Shown here: positions 1 to 7,824 of the stretch, in pieces | Numbering within the stretch: position 1 is the first letter of the stretch | Layout of the letters: every line of letters starts with the position of its first letter | Assembly: GCA_945952225.1 (NCBI GenBank) | Contig: CAMFHP010000071.1 | Location: 1 to 41,919 of the forward strand | DNA from: an uncultured Myxococcaceae bacterium | GTDB taxonomy: Bacteria; Myxococcota_A; Polyangia; Polyangiales; Ga0077539 | DNA length: 41,919 bases | Direction: 5' to 3' | Made by a program: the position numbers and the translations under genes | The notes under the pieces: model-generated | What the model was told of the DNA's origin: nothing | Databases searched by the model: none | Seen by the model: only the letters and a program-made list of their open reading frames with translations

Positions 1-53
1 TCCCGTCAGGGACTTTCCCCTTGCTGCCGGTGAATTCATTCACCGGGAGCACG
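1..53 (+). repeat. 53-bp hairpin repeat, copy 1
   Basis: This copy matches 3821-3873 at 52 of 53 positions; the only difference is c versus a at the seventh base. It contains a perfect hairpin at 27-46 (8-bp arms CCGGTGAA/TTCACCGG around TTCA), preceded by a smaller inverted element TCCCGTCAGGGA at 1-12. An inverted, slightly diverged copy lies at 3641-3686. The look is that of a REP/BIME-type or small non-autonomous element. The copy may extend left of the window edge. Confidence 0.85.
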
Positions 54-161
54 CCTCCCGCGCCGCCCGCGCCGCCCGCTGCTGCGCGCCCTCCCGCAGT
101 CATTCCCTGTCCACACGGAGGTAGCCTCGCGCGCGGGTGCCTACGTATCCTCGCGCCCATC

Positions 162-3100
162 ATGGGCACGGTGGAATCACAACGGGTCTCGTTGAACTTC
201 GGCTTTCTGCACGCGGTGTCTCCGGCGATGGAGGCGACCGCGGCGCAGGCCGAGCGGCTGCTGCACGTCGACGCGGCGGCGTGTGTGGTGAAGGTCCGCG
301 TGCTGGGCGAGATGCTCTCCCACGCGGCGCTCGGGGCCCTCGGGGTGAGCACCGCGGGGATGAAGTTCGCCGACTGCATCGGAGAACTCTCGCGGCGCGG
401 CGCGCTCACGCCCGACGTCCGCGCGATGTTCCACGCGGTGCGCGACACGGGGAACCGCGCGGCCCACGAGAACACGGCGACGCCGACGGGGGCCCAGCAC
501 CTGCTGCACCTCGCGTGGCGTCTGGCCCTGTGGTGTCGGCGCACGGTGGAGCCCGGCACGTTCAAACAGCCCGCGTGGAACGACATTCCCGACCCCTCGG
601 CGGCGCAGCGCGCGATGGCCGAGGCGATGAGCCGCCTTCAGCGCGAGCTCGACGAGCAGCGCCGCGCCCACGAGGCCGCGCGCACCGAGGCCCTCTCCCT
701 CGCCGAGCAATCGGAACGGTGGAAGCGCGAGCTCGAAGCCGCCCTCCACACCGCCGAGAAGGCCGACGAGGAGCGCGCGATCTGGGAGACCCTCGCCGAC
801 GAGGCCTCGACGAAGCTCTCCGCGGCGCTCGCGGCGCAGGCCTCGCAGAACACCGTCACCGACGCGGTGCTCGCACGCGCGCAGGAGGCGGGCAGCACCG
901 AGGCCCTCGACCTCGACGAGGCCGACACGCGCGTGCTCATCGACGCGCAGCTCCGCGCCGCGGGCTGGGAGGCCGACACCGAACAGCTCACGTACGCGAA
1001 GGGCGCTCGCCCCACGGCGGGCCGCGCGCTCGCCATCGCCGAGTGGCCCACGCGCGACGGCATCGCCGACTATGTGCTCTTCGACGGCCTCACCGCCGTG
1101 GCCGTGATCGAAGCCAAGCGCAAGCGCATCGACGTGCCCGGCGCCGTGGAGCAGAGCCGACGCTACAGCCGCGGATGGTCCCTCGACGGCACGCACACCC
1201 TCGCCGCGGGGGCGCCGTGGGATGGGCACCACGTTCCGTTGCTCTACGCGACGAACGGGCGGCCGTACCTGGCGCAGCTCCCCGATCGAAGCGGCATTCA
1301 TCTGGTGGATGCGCGACGCGCGACGAACCTCCCGCGCGTGCTCACGGGATGGCACTCGCCCGAGGGTGTGCGCGCGCTGCTGGCCCACGATCCCGAGGCG
1401 GTGACCGCCCGTCTCGCCGCGCAGCCCATCGACGCGCTCGGGCTCCGCGCGTACCAGAACGAGGCCATCCTCTCCGTGGAGCGCGCGCTCGCCGAAGGCC
1501 GTCGTCACTGCCTCCTCGCGATGGCGACGGGCACGGGCAAGACCCGCACGGCGCTGGGGCTCATCTACCGTCTGCTGACCTCACGGCGCGCGCGTCGTGT
1601 GCTCTTTCTCGTCGACCGCGAGGTGCTGGCCTCGCAGACCCTCGACACCTTCAAGAGCGCGCCCGTCGACGGCTCGCTGTCGCTGTCGCAGATCTTCGAG
1701 GTCGTGGGGCCGGGAGAGACGCCGCAGCCCGAGACCCGCGTGCACGTGGCGACGGTGCAGAGCCTCGTGCGTCGGATCATGGACGCGGAGTCGATCTTCG
1801 ACGTGCCGCGCATCGATCTCTACGACGTGGTGATCGTCGACGAGTGCCACCGCGGCTACGCCCTCGACCGCGACCTCTCGGAGGTGGAGCTGGGCTTTCG
1901 CGACGAGGCCGCCTACCTCTCGAAGTACCGCCGCGTGCTCGACCACTTCGACGCCGTGCGCATCGGGATCACGGCCACGCCCGCGCTGCACACCACGCAG
2001 ATCTTCGGGCGTCCCATCTACGAGTACACGTTCCGTCAGGCGGTGCTCGACGGACACCTGGTCGACAGCGACGTGCCGGTGCGCATCGAGACGAAGCTCT
2101 CGCGCGACGGCATCCGGTGGACGGTGGGCGACACGGTCACCCGCTACGACCGCACGCGCCAGACGGTGGACCTCGCGACCCTCGAAGACGACGTGGCCTT
2201 CGACGTGGAGCAGTTCAACCGCAGCGTGCTCACGGAGGGATTCAACCGCGCGGTGTGCGGCTGGCTCGCGCCACACCTCGACCCTCACGGACGCCGCAAG
2301 ACGCTGGTGTTCTGCGTCGACGACGCGCACGCCGACCTCGTGGTGCGATTGCTCCGCGAGGAACTCCAGAAGGTTCACGCCGACGTTCCCGCGGCGGCGG
2401 TGCAGAAGATCACCGGGCGCAGCGACAACGTGAAGGGGCTGGTGCAGCGCTACAAAAACGAACAGCTCCCGGTGGTGGCGGTGACCGTCGACCTGCTCAC
2501 CACGGGCGTGGACGTTCCCGCGATCACGTCGCTGGTGTTTCTGCGCATGGTGCGCTCGCGCGTGCTGTACGAGCAGATGCTCGGACGCGCGACGCGGCTG
2601 TGTCGCGACCTGAACAAGACGAGCTTCACGGTCTGGGACGCGGTGGGCGTGACCGAGCAGATGGCGAACTTCACGGCGATGCGTCCCGTGGTGGTGAACC
2701 CGGTGTTCCGCTTCGAACAGCTCGCGCACGAGGTGATGGACGCCTCCCTCGGCGACGACGCCCGCGCGCTGGCCCTGGAGCAGCTCGTGGCGAAGCTCCA
2801 GCGACGGCGTCGGACGCTCAGTGACGGCGCGCTCGCGGACCTCGAAGCGCGCGCGGGCGAAGACGCGGCCTCGCTGGTGCGCACGCTGCGAACCTCCTCG
2901 CCCGCCGAGGTGAGCGCGTGGCTCAAGGACCATCCGGGCGTGGTGCGGGTGCTCGACGAGGGCGAGACGCGTCCCGAGACGGTGCTGGTCTCCGAGCACG
3001 CCGACGTGGTGCTGCGCGCGGATCCGTCGCTGGGCATGGCGCCCGACGACTACCTCGAAGCGTTCGGACGATGGCTGGAGACGCACGTCAACGAGGTTCC

Positions 3101-3551
3101 CGCGCTGCGCTCGGTGGTGCAGCGCCCGCGCGACCTCACGCGCGAGGGGCTCAAGCAGGTGCGCGAGGCCCTGGAGGGCGCGGGCTTCAGCGAGGCGAAG
3201 GTGCGCACCGCGTGGAAGATGAAGGCCAACCACGAGATCGCGGCAGGCATCGTGGGCTTCATCCGACAGCGCGCGCTGGGCGACGCGCTGGTGCCCTACG
3301 ACACGCGCGTGGAGCACGCCCTCGCGACGGTGCTCACCGCGCACCCGTGGACCGACGAGCAGCGCCAGTGGCTCACGAAGATCGCGTCGCAGATGAAGAG
3401 CGAAGTGGTGGTCGACCGCGCGGCGCTCGACCGCGGCGCGTTCACGAGCATCGGCGGCGCGCGCAAGGCCGAGCGCGTGTTCGCGGGACAGCTCGACGAG
3501 GTGCTCGGCGAGCTCCACGACGCGGTGTGGGAGACAGCCGTCGCGCAGTGA
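162..3551 (+). CDS. hsdR: Type I restriction endonuclease R subunit (HsdR, EcoEI-like)
   Basis: Predicted motor and nuclease subunit of a type I restriction enzyme: it translocates DNA using ATP and cleaves unmodified DNA in the cytoplasm. The protein has 1129 aa. Residues ~10-105 resemble the DUF4145-type N-terminal domain (LNFGFLHAVSP) common in this HsdR branch, followed by a coiled-coil-like stretch ~155-245. A PD-(D/E)xK nuclease core is visible as D303 and E317-A-K319. Helicase motifs follow: Walker A ATGTGKT at 455-461, DECH at 560-563, a GITATP motif, and QMLGRATR at 805-812. The C-terminal ~250 residues fit the EcoEI_R_C region. ATG 162 is preferred because the family N-terminus begins right after it; the frame is open back to a TTG inside the repeat at 21, which I reject. 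No hsdM or hsdS is present in the window. They could lie to the left, or the gene may be an orphan. Confidence 0.9.
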   Translation: MGTVESQRVSLNFGFLHAVSPAMEATAAQAERLLHVDAAACVVKVRVLGEMLSHAALGALGVSTAGMKFADCIGELSRRGALTPDVRAMFHAVRDTGNRAAHENTATPTGAQHLLHLAWRLALWCRRTVEPGTFKQPAWNDIPDPSAAQRAMAEAMSRLQRELDEQRRAHEAARTEALSLAEQSERWKRELEAALHTAEKADEERAIWETLADEASTKLSAALAAQASQNTVTDAVLARAQEAGSTEALDLDEADTRVLIDAQLRAAGWEADTEQLTYAKGARPTAGRALAIAEWPTRDGIADYVLFDGLTAVAVIEAKRKRIDVPGAVEQSRRYSRGWSLDGTHTLAAGAPWDGHHVPLLYATNGRPYLAQLPDRSGIHLVDARRATNLPRVLTGWHSPEGVRALLAHDPEAVTARLAAQPIDALGLRAYQNEAILSVERALAEGRRHCLLAMATGTGKTRTALGLIYRLLTSRRARRVLFLVDREVLASQTLDTFKSAPVDGSLSLSQIFEVVGPGETPQPETRVHVATVQSLVRRIMDAESIFDVPRIDLYDVVIVDECHRGYALDRDLSEVELGFRDEAAYLSKYRRVLDHFDAVRIGITATPALHTTQIFGRPIYEYTFRQAVLDGHLVDSDVPVRIETKLSRDGIRWTVGDTVTRYDRTRQTVDLATLEDDVAFDVEQFNRSVLTEGFNRAVCGWLAPHLDPHGRRKTLVFCVDDAHADLVVRLLREELQKVHADVPAAAVQKITGRSDNVKGLVQRYKNEQLPVVAVTVDLLTTGVDVPAITSLVFLRMVRSRVLYEQMLGRATRLCRDLNKTSFTVWDAVGVTEQMANFTAMRPVVVNPVFRFEQLAHEVMDASLGDDARALALEQLVAKLQRRRRTLSDGALADLEARAGEDAASLVRTLRTSSPAEVSAWLKDHPGVVRVLDEGETRPETVLVSEHADVVLRADPSLGMAPDDYLEAFGRWLETHVNEVPALRSVVQRPRDLTREGLKQVREALEGAGFSEAKVRTAWKMKANHEIAAGIVGFIRQRALGDALVPYDTRVEHALATVLTAHPWTDEQRQWLTKIASQMKSEVVVDRAALDRGAFTSIGGARKAERVFAGQLDEVLGELHDAVWETAVAQ

Positions 3552-3590
3552 GCGGAGGTGGGCGCCGTTGGGCGTGAACGCACGGATGGG

Positions 3591-3812
3591 CCCGCGTGCG
3601 GAGCAGGTGGAGCGAACGCACGGATGGGCCCGCGTGCCTACCGGTGAATGAATTCACCGGCAGGGAAGGGAAAGTCCCTCACGGGACTCTCGATCCTGCA
3701 TCGCCTTCACGGCGCGTGGCTCGGGTGTGTTGCCGATCGTGTGGAGGGTCCCGCGTGCGGAGCAGGGGAGCGATCGATCGTGCGAATGGCCCCGCGTGCC
3801 TCCAGTGAATGA
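3591..3812 (+). repeat. Imperfect ~62-bp direct repeat pair (3591-3650 and 3750-3812)
   Basis: Both units begin CCCGCGTGCGGAGCAGG, run through a CCCGCGTGCCT box and end in a GTGAATGAA box. In the first unit that box is part of an intact palindrome, CCGGTGAATGAATTCACCGG; in the second it is decayed to CCAGTGAATGAAGC. This indicates local duplication followed by divergence. Confidence 0.7.
3641..3686 (-). repeat. 53-bp hairpin repeat, inverted copy 2
   Basis: Reverse complement of positions 1-46 with a few substitutions and one indel. The 20-bp palindrome CCGGTGAATGAATTCACCGG (3641-3660) is intact, and the GGGAAAGTCCCT element follows. Together with copy 3 it forms a large inverted-repeat pair downstream of hsdR. 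Confidence 0.8.
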
Positions 3813-3820
3813 AGCGCGAG

Positions 3821-3873
3821 TCCCGTAAGGGACTTTCCCCTTGCTGCCGGTGAATTCATTCACCGGGAGCACG
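3821..3873 (+). repeat. 53-bp hairpin repeat, copy 3
   Basis: Direct copy of 1-53 with one mismatch. The pair at 1-53 and 3821-3873 brackets hsdR, so the interval looks like a cassette flanked by identical repeats, or a gene with repeat elements inserted in both intergenic regions. Confidence 0.85.
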
Positions 3874-3948
3874 ATCGCTCCTCCTGCTCAGAACGCGGGA
3901 CGTGAGCACGATCGGAAACACACCCGCCAGAGGCGCGACCGCAGCGCC

Positions 3949-5055
3949 CTACGGACGCACCTGCGCGGCCTGCGCGGTGGGGTAGCCCTGATTGGTCCAC
4001 CAGGTGATGCCCTCGTCGAGCACGACGGCGTGTTGAAAGCCGCGCTCGCGGAGCAGGTCGACGACGTGGCCCGAGGCCGCGTGCGGACACGCGCAGTACG
4101 CGACGATCCACGTGCCGTCGCGCGGGAGGTGCCGCGCCATCTCCTCGATGTCGTAGAAGGGGAACGGCAGCGCGCCGGTGATGTGTCCCCGCGACCAGTC
4201 CGAGGTGGCGCGCGTGTCGAGGATCACCAGCCTGCGGTTCTGACGGATCGCTTCGAGCACCTGCGCGCCCGGCACGAAGCGCCCTTCACGCAGCGTGAAC
4301 ACCGGCGCCGCGCCCGTAGGGTTCATCACCAGCCGGTCGAGACCGGGCGGCGGTTCGAACACCGGCGCAGGCGGAATCGGCGGCGCGTAGTCGAGCGTGC
4401 GAATGAACCGCACCACGTCGTTCACCGTCTGCTCGGGCAGCGTGCGGAAGCTCGCCATCACCGTCCCCGGACGCCCTTCGAGGATCGTGGTCTTGAGGTA
4501 TCCGTCGCTCACCGCGTTCAGGAGGTTCGGGTGCGCGAGGCTCGGCGCGCGGTCGCTGCCCTGTCCCCGATCGCCGTGGCACGGCGCGCAGTGCTGCACG
4601 TACGCGAGGCGCCCGTTGTCGGCGTCGCCCGCGACGCGCATCCGATCGACGTTGCGAAAGGGCCTCCGCGCGTGGCTGCGAATGAACGCCACCAGGTCGT
4701 TGACCTCGGACTCGATGAGCGGACCGCCCGACTCCTTGCCCCACGCCGACATCGGCGTGCCGGGTCGCCCGTGCGTGATCGCGCTGCGCAGAAAGGCGTT
4801 CGACGCGATGGAGAGAAACTGCGCGTTGCCGATCGCGTTGGCGTGGTCCGCCGCGTAGCCCTGCAACTGCTGCCCGTGACAGAGCGCGCAGTACCGTTGA
4901 TAGAGCGCCCGCCCGCGCACCACCGAGGCGCTCACCGGGGCCGCGCCGCGGCGACGCGCGCGCCACCGTCGGCAGCCCGTGAGCGAGGTCGAGGCGAGCA
5001 CCGCGACCAGCAGACAACACATCACACGAAAGAGGGTGCGTACGCGGGCGTCCAT
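3949..5055 (-). CDS. Dihaem cytochrome c lipoprotein with C-terminal rhodanese-like domain
   Basis: Predicted exported, lipid-anchored electron-transfer protein of 368 aa. A signal peptide ends in lipobox LTGC (C28). Two class-I cytochrome c domains follow, with haem motifs CALCH at 56-60 and CAPCH at 156-160 and likely distal Met ligands M102 and M200, each in a GRPGT(P/V)M context. Residues ~255-368 form a rhodanese-like fold with active-site loop YCACPHA (C321 by position). The rhodanese part suggests sulfur transfer or persulfide handling coupled to periplasmic electron flow; that role is inferred. ATG 5055 is chosen because it places the signal peptide correctly; the longer frame upstream lacks one. 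The gene is divergent from the AlkC-like gene, with 106 bp between starts. The substrate is unknown. Confidence 0.85.
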   Translation of the reverse strand: MDARVRTLFRVMCCLLVAVLASTSLTGCRRWRARRRGAAPVSASVVRGRALYQRYCALCHGQQLQGYAADHANAIGNAQFLSIASNAFLRSAITHGRPGTPMSAWGKESGGPLIESEVNDLVAFIRSHARRPFRNVDRMRVAGDADNGRLAYVQHCAPCHGDRGQGSDRAPSLAHPNLLNAVSDGYLKTTILEGRPGTVMASFRTLPEQTVNDVVRFIRTLDYAPPIPPAPVFEPPPGLDRLVMNPTGAAPVFTLREGRFVPGAQVLEAIRQNRRLVILDTRATSDWSRGHITGALPFPFYDIEEMARHLPRDGTWIVAYCACPHAASGHVVDLLRERGFQHAVVLDEGITWWTNQGYPTAQAAQVRP

Positions 5056-5066
5056 CGGGGCGCGCG

Positions 5067-5080
5067 ACCGTACACCAACC
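5067..5080 (-). promoter_or_regulatory. Candidate -10 region of the cytochrome/rhodanese gene
   Basis: On the minus strand this reads GGTTGGTGTACGGT and ends 11 nt before the ATG at 5055. It closely resembles the element before the gene starting at 16129 (GGTTGGTGATAGC), also about 11 nt before its ATG. No clear -35 box was seen. Confidence 0.3.
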
Positions 5081-5117
5081 CGGTGCCCGCGCGAGACGCA
5101 CGAACACAACGCAGACT

Positions 5118-5146
5118 TTGACCGCGGCGCCACGCTCGGGGCATCT
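5118..5146 (+). promoter_or_regulatory. Candidate promoter of the AlkC-like gene
   Basis: TTGACC at 5118-5123, a 17-bp spacer, then a weak -10 GCATCT at 5141-5146. A GGGAG ribosome-binding site sits at 5151-5155 before ATG 5162. The spacing and -10 style match the candidate kinase promoter at 32062-32090. Confidence 0.3.
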
Positions 5147-5161
5147 GCGCGGGAGTTCCCC

Positions 5162-6286
5162 ATGGCCGACGCCCTCAAAGACGGATTCAACCGCGACACC
5201 GTGCAGCGCATCGCCGACGAGCTCCGCGCCGTGCTGCCCGACCTCGACACCGCGGGCTTCGTGCGCCGCGCCGCGCGCTTCGGCGACCGCGGACTCACCG
5301 ACCGCGCGCGCCTCGTGAGCGCCGTGATGCGCGAGGTGCTCCCCTCCCATGTGCCCGACGCGCTCGACGTGATCGTGCGCAGCTTCGGCCCGCCCCTCGA
5401 CCGCACCGAAGACCTTGGATTTACGGTCTTCCGGTACCTTCCCCACGCGTACTTCATCGCGGAGCACGGCCTCGATCACCTCGAAGACTCCGTGGCCGCG
5501 ATGCACGCGCTCACGCAGCGCTTCACGGGGGAGTTCACCGTGCGGCCCTTTCTCGAACGGCACACCGCGGCGATGCTCTCCGTGCTCGACCGCTGGTCCG
5601 TCGACCCCTCGGAGCACGTGCGACGGCTGGTCTCCGAGGGCACCCGTCCGAGGCTCCCGTGGGCCGCGCGGCTGTCGGTCTTCGACGCCGACCCGACGCC
5701 CGTGTTCGCGCTGCTCGAACGGCTCCGCGACGACCCCTCGGAGTACGTGCGCCGCTCCGTGGCCAACCACCTCAACGACCTCACGAAGAGCCACGCCGAC
5801 GCGGTGCTCGCCCTCGCCGCGCGATGGTCCGTCGACGCGCCCGAGACCCGACGGAAGCTCCTCGCCCACGCGCTCCGCACGCTGGTGAAGCAGGGCGAAG
5901 CGCGCGCGCTGGCCGTGCTCGGCGCCCGCACCGACGCTCGCGCGAAGGTCACGGGAACGCTCTCGGCGAAGTCGCTCCGCATCGGCGAGACGCTGCGCGT
6001 GACGGTCACGGTCACGAGCCTCGAAGCGGTCGCCGCGCGCTTCGTGATCGACGCCGCCGTGCACTTCGTGAAGTCCGATGGGAGCGCGCGCCCCAAGGTG
6101 TTCAAGCTCCGAGCGGAGACCCTCGGGCCGGGCGAGACGGTCACCGTGGCGCGCACGGTGTCGTTCCGTCAGCACACGACGCGCACGCATCACCCGGGCG
6201 TTCACCGCGTCGAGGCCCTCGTGAACGGCCAGGGCACGGAGCTCGGCGCCGTCGACCTCCGGCCCGCGGTGAAGGGCCGTGATTGA
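5162..6286 (+). CDS. AlkC-like DNA alkylation repair protein (HEAT-like repeats plus Ig-like domain)
   Basis: Predicted 374-aa DNA glycosylase of the AlkC/AlkD superfamily, which excises N3- and N7-alkylpurines without flipping the base. Residues ~1-250 are helical HEAT-like repeats. The stretch SEHVRRLVSEGTRPRLPWA is a characteristic AlkC-type segment, echoed later by SEYVRRSVANHLND. Residues ~260-374 are beta-rich (LRVTVTVTS, GETVTVARTVSF) and fit the Ig-like C-terminal domain known in AlkC. The start has GGGAG about 7 nt upstream. The stop overlaps an alternative GTG of the next gene, so the two are probably co-transcribed. The catalytic residue was not assigned. Confidence 0.85.
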   Translation: MADALKDGFNRDTVQRIADELRAVLPDLDTAGFVRRAARFGDRGLTDRARLVSAVMREVLPSHVPDALDVIVRSFGPPLDRTEDLGFTVFRYLPHAYFIAEHGLDHLEDSVAAMHALTQRFTGEFTVRPFLERHTAAMLSVLDRWSVDPSEHVRRLVSEGTRPRLPWAARLSVFDADPTPVFALLERLRDDPSEYVRRSVANHLNDLTKSHADAVLALAARWSVDAPETRRKLLAHALRTLVKQGEARALAVLGARTDARAKVTGTLSAKSLRIGETLRVTVTVTSLEAVAARFVIDAAVHFVKSDGSARPKVFKLRAETLGPGETVTVARTVSFRQHTTRTHHPGVHRVEALVNGQGTELGAVDLRPAVKGRD

Positions 6287-6310
6287 AGGCCCACGGCGAG
6301 GTGTGATACG
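6283..6310 (+). promoter_or_regulatory. Candidate internal promoter before the deoxyhypusine-synthase-family gene
   Basis: TTGAAG (6283-6288), a 16-bp spacer and GATACG (6305-6310) within GGTGTGATAC. The box ends 16 nt before ATG 6327. The same GGTGTGATAC occurs before cbs at 36907-36916 with nearly the same distance to its ATG. Confidence 0.35.
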
Positions 6311-6326
6311 CGCACGGCACCTCACG

Positions 6327-7349
6327 ATGACCACCGCGAACCTCCCCGTGCTCGAGTTTGTGCTCGCCAACTACAAGAACTTCAACGCCCGCGCGACGCG
6401 CGACGCGCTCGTGGCCTACTGGCGCCACATCGAGGCGGGCGGGCGGATGTTCTGGGCCGTCGCGGGCGCCATGTCGTCGGCGCAGCTCGGCATCACGCTC
6501 GCGCCGGCCATTCGCGCGGGGCTCATTCACGGCATGTCGGTGACCGGGGCCAACCTCGAAGAGTCGCTGTTCCGCCTCGTGGCGCACCACAGCTACAAAG
6601 ACTTTCCCGACTACCGCTACTTCACGAAGCAGCACGACACGAAGATCCTCGAAGACCGGATGCGCCGCGTGACCGACACGAGCATCCCCGAAGACGAGGC
6701 CTTCCGCGCGGTCGAGAAGCACATCGTTCCGACGTGGAAGAAGGCCACCGAAGACGGCACGCGCCGCTTCTGGCACGAGTACTTCTACGAGCTCATCCAG
6801 CACGTCGACCCGAAGGCCTACGAGGGCGACCCCGAGCAGTGCTGGCTCCTCGCCGCGGCGCGCGCGAACCTCCCCATCGTGGTGCCCGGCTACGAAGACT
6901 CGACCTTCGGCAACATCTTCGCCTCGCACGTGAAGTTCGGCGAGTGCAGCGCCTCGATCGTGAAGTCGGGCATCGAGTACATGGCCGCGTTCTACGACCA
7001 GTACCAGACGCTCTCCGAGGGCGCGGGCATCGGGTTCTTTCAGATCGGCGGCGGCATCGCGGGCGACTTCCCCATCTGCGTGGTGCCCTCGATCAAGTAC
7101 GACCTCGAACAGCCCGTGAAGCCCTGGGCGTACTTCTGCCAGATCTCCGACTCGACCACGTCGTACGGCTCGTACTCGGGCGCCACGCCCAACGAGAAGA
7201 TCACCTGGGACAAGCTCACCGAAGACACGCCCATGTTCGTGATCGAGTCCGACGCGACCATCGTGGCGCCGCTGCTCCTGCGCGCGCTGCTCGAATGCAA
7301 GGCCCACCCGGCCGAGGCCAACGCCCTCCTCGCGAAGCACCTGGGCTGA
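6327..7349 (+). CDS. Deoxyhypusine synthase family protein (DHS-like; possible homospermidine synthase)
   Basis: 340-aa NAD-dependent aminobutyl-transferase homologue. In eukaryotes and archaea DHS modifies eIF5A with spermidine; bacteria lack eIF5A, and several bacterial homologues are linked to homospermidine or spermidine formation. Visible support: GAMSSAQLGITLAPAIRAGLIHG, quoted here in two parts as GAMSSAQLG and LAPAIRAGLIHG; EDSTFGNIFA; GAGIGFFQIGGG for NAD binding; and EKITWDKL near residue 300, whose Lys aligns with the catalytic Lys of the human WGKI motif, followed by ESDATIVAPLL. ATG 6327 is preferred because the domain begins right after it; an in-frame GTG at 6279 would add a 16-residue basic tail. 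The substrate (protein or amine) cannot be settled from sequence. Confidence 0.85.
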   Translation: MTTANLPVLEFVLANYKNFNARATRDALVAYWRHIEAGGRMFWAVAGAMSSAQLGITLAPAIRAGLIHGMSVTGANLEESLFRLVAHHSYKDFPDYRYFTKQHDTKILEDRMRRVTDTSIPEDEAFRAVEKHIVPTWKKATEDGTRRFWHEYFYELIQHVDPKAYEGDPEQCWLLAAARANLPIVVPGYEDSTFGNIFASHVKFGECSASIVKSGIEYMAAFYDQYQTLSEGAGIGFFQIGGGIAGDFPICVVPSIKYDLEQPVKPWAYFCQISDSTTSYGSYSGATPNEKITWDKLTEDTPMFVIESDATIVAPLLLRALLECKAHPAEANALLAKHLG

Positions 7350-7350
7350 C

Positions 7351-7824
7351 ATGAGCGCCGCGGACGAACGACTGCTCCGTCCGCGCCGCGCAGGCCTCGC
7401 CGCCGTGACCCGCGCGCTCCGTGGCGACGAGCTCCCCGCCGAGGCGTGGGAGTCGTTCGCCACCGCGGGCCTCATTCCCGACGACTGGCTCCAGCACCCC
7501 GCCCGCCGCTACCAGTGGGAGGCGCCCACGGGCGGGCGCATCGCGTACTTTCCTCCGACCGTCGAGTTCGCGACCTACCTCGCCGCCGACATGCGCGACG
7601 CGCAGACCGCCGAGGCCGTGGCCCGCGAGGCCTTTCCCGACCTCGCCGCGACGGGCGCGATCCTCTGGCGCCTCGTGCCCGAGAACATCCTCGGCAGCAC
7701 GCGCTCGATGCTCTCCGCGGGCTTTCGCAGCGGCTCGATGCGCGCCGTCGAGGCCCTCGTCGACACGGGCTTCTACGTCGACCCCATGGCCTCGAACGCG
7801 CTCGTGTTCCTCATGGCCCGATGA
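7351..7824 (+). CDS. Conserved-looking hypothetical protein (157 aa)
   Basis: I do not recognise the family. ATG begins 1 nt after the stop of the DHS-like gene, so it is very likely translated from the same mRNA. The protein is soluble, with no signal peptide or membrane segment. The N-terminal half has Trp-rich motifs (EAWESF, PDDWLQHP, YQWEAPTGG) and the C-terminal half is helical (SGSMRAVEALVDTGF). Strong third-position GC supports real coding. The 3' end overlaps the 3' end of the convergent permease gene by 14 bp. Its co-location suggests a link to the DHS-like enzyme; that is inference. Confidence 0.7.
   Translation: MSAADERLLRPRRAGLAAVTRALRGDELPAEAWESFATAGLIPDDWLQHPARRYQWEAPTGGRIAYFPPTVEFATYLAADMRDAQTAEAVAREAFPDLAATGAILWRLVPENILGSTRSMLSAGFRSGSMRAVEALVDTGFYVDPMASNALVFLMAR

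Larger units (their letters stand above)
3552..3948. other. Repeat-rich intergenic region after hsdR
   Basis: No credible gene is present. The stretch holds direct repeats of GAACGCACGGATGGGCCCGC (3576-3595 and 3614-3633), a longer imperfect direct repeat (3591-3650 versus 3750-3812), an inverted copy of the 53-bp repeat (3641-3686) and a direct copy (3821-3873). An imperfect inverted pair (around 3761-3785 versus 3867-3892, GAGCACGATCGCTCCTCCTG type) encloses the last copy. Any of these hairpins could end hsdR transcription. Confidence 0.7.

Noticed and set aside
21-161. Upstream TTG start for hsdR inside the 53-bp repeat
   Set aside because: It would translate the repeat and a Pro/Ala-rich stretch. 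The family N-terminus matches ATG 162.
1581-3518. 645-codon minus-strand open frame opposite hsdR
   Set aside because: Shadow frame; no domain, and HsdR motifs on the plus strand are continuous and convincing.
4570-4600. TGGCAC...TGC resembling a sigma54 promoter
   Set aside because: It lies inside the cytochrome coding sequence in a context encoding the haem motif region, and the -12 element spacing is poor.
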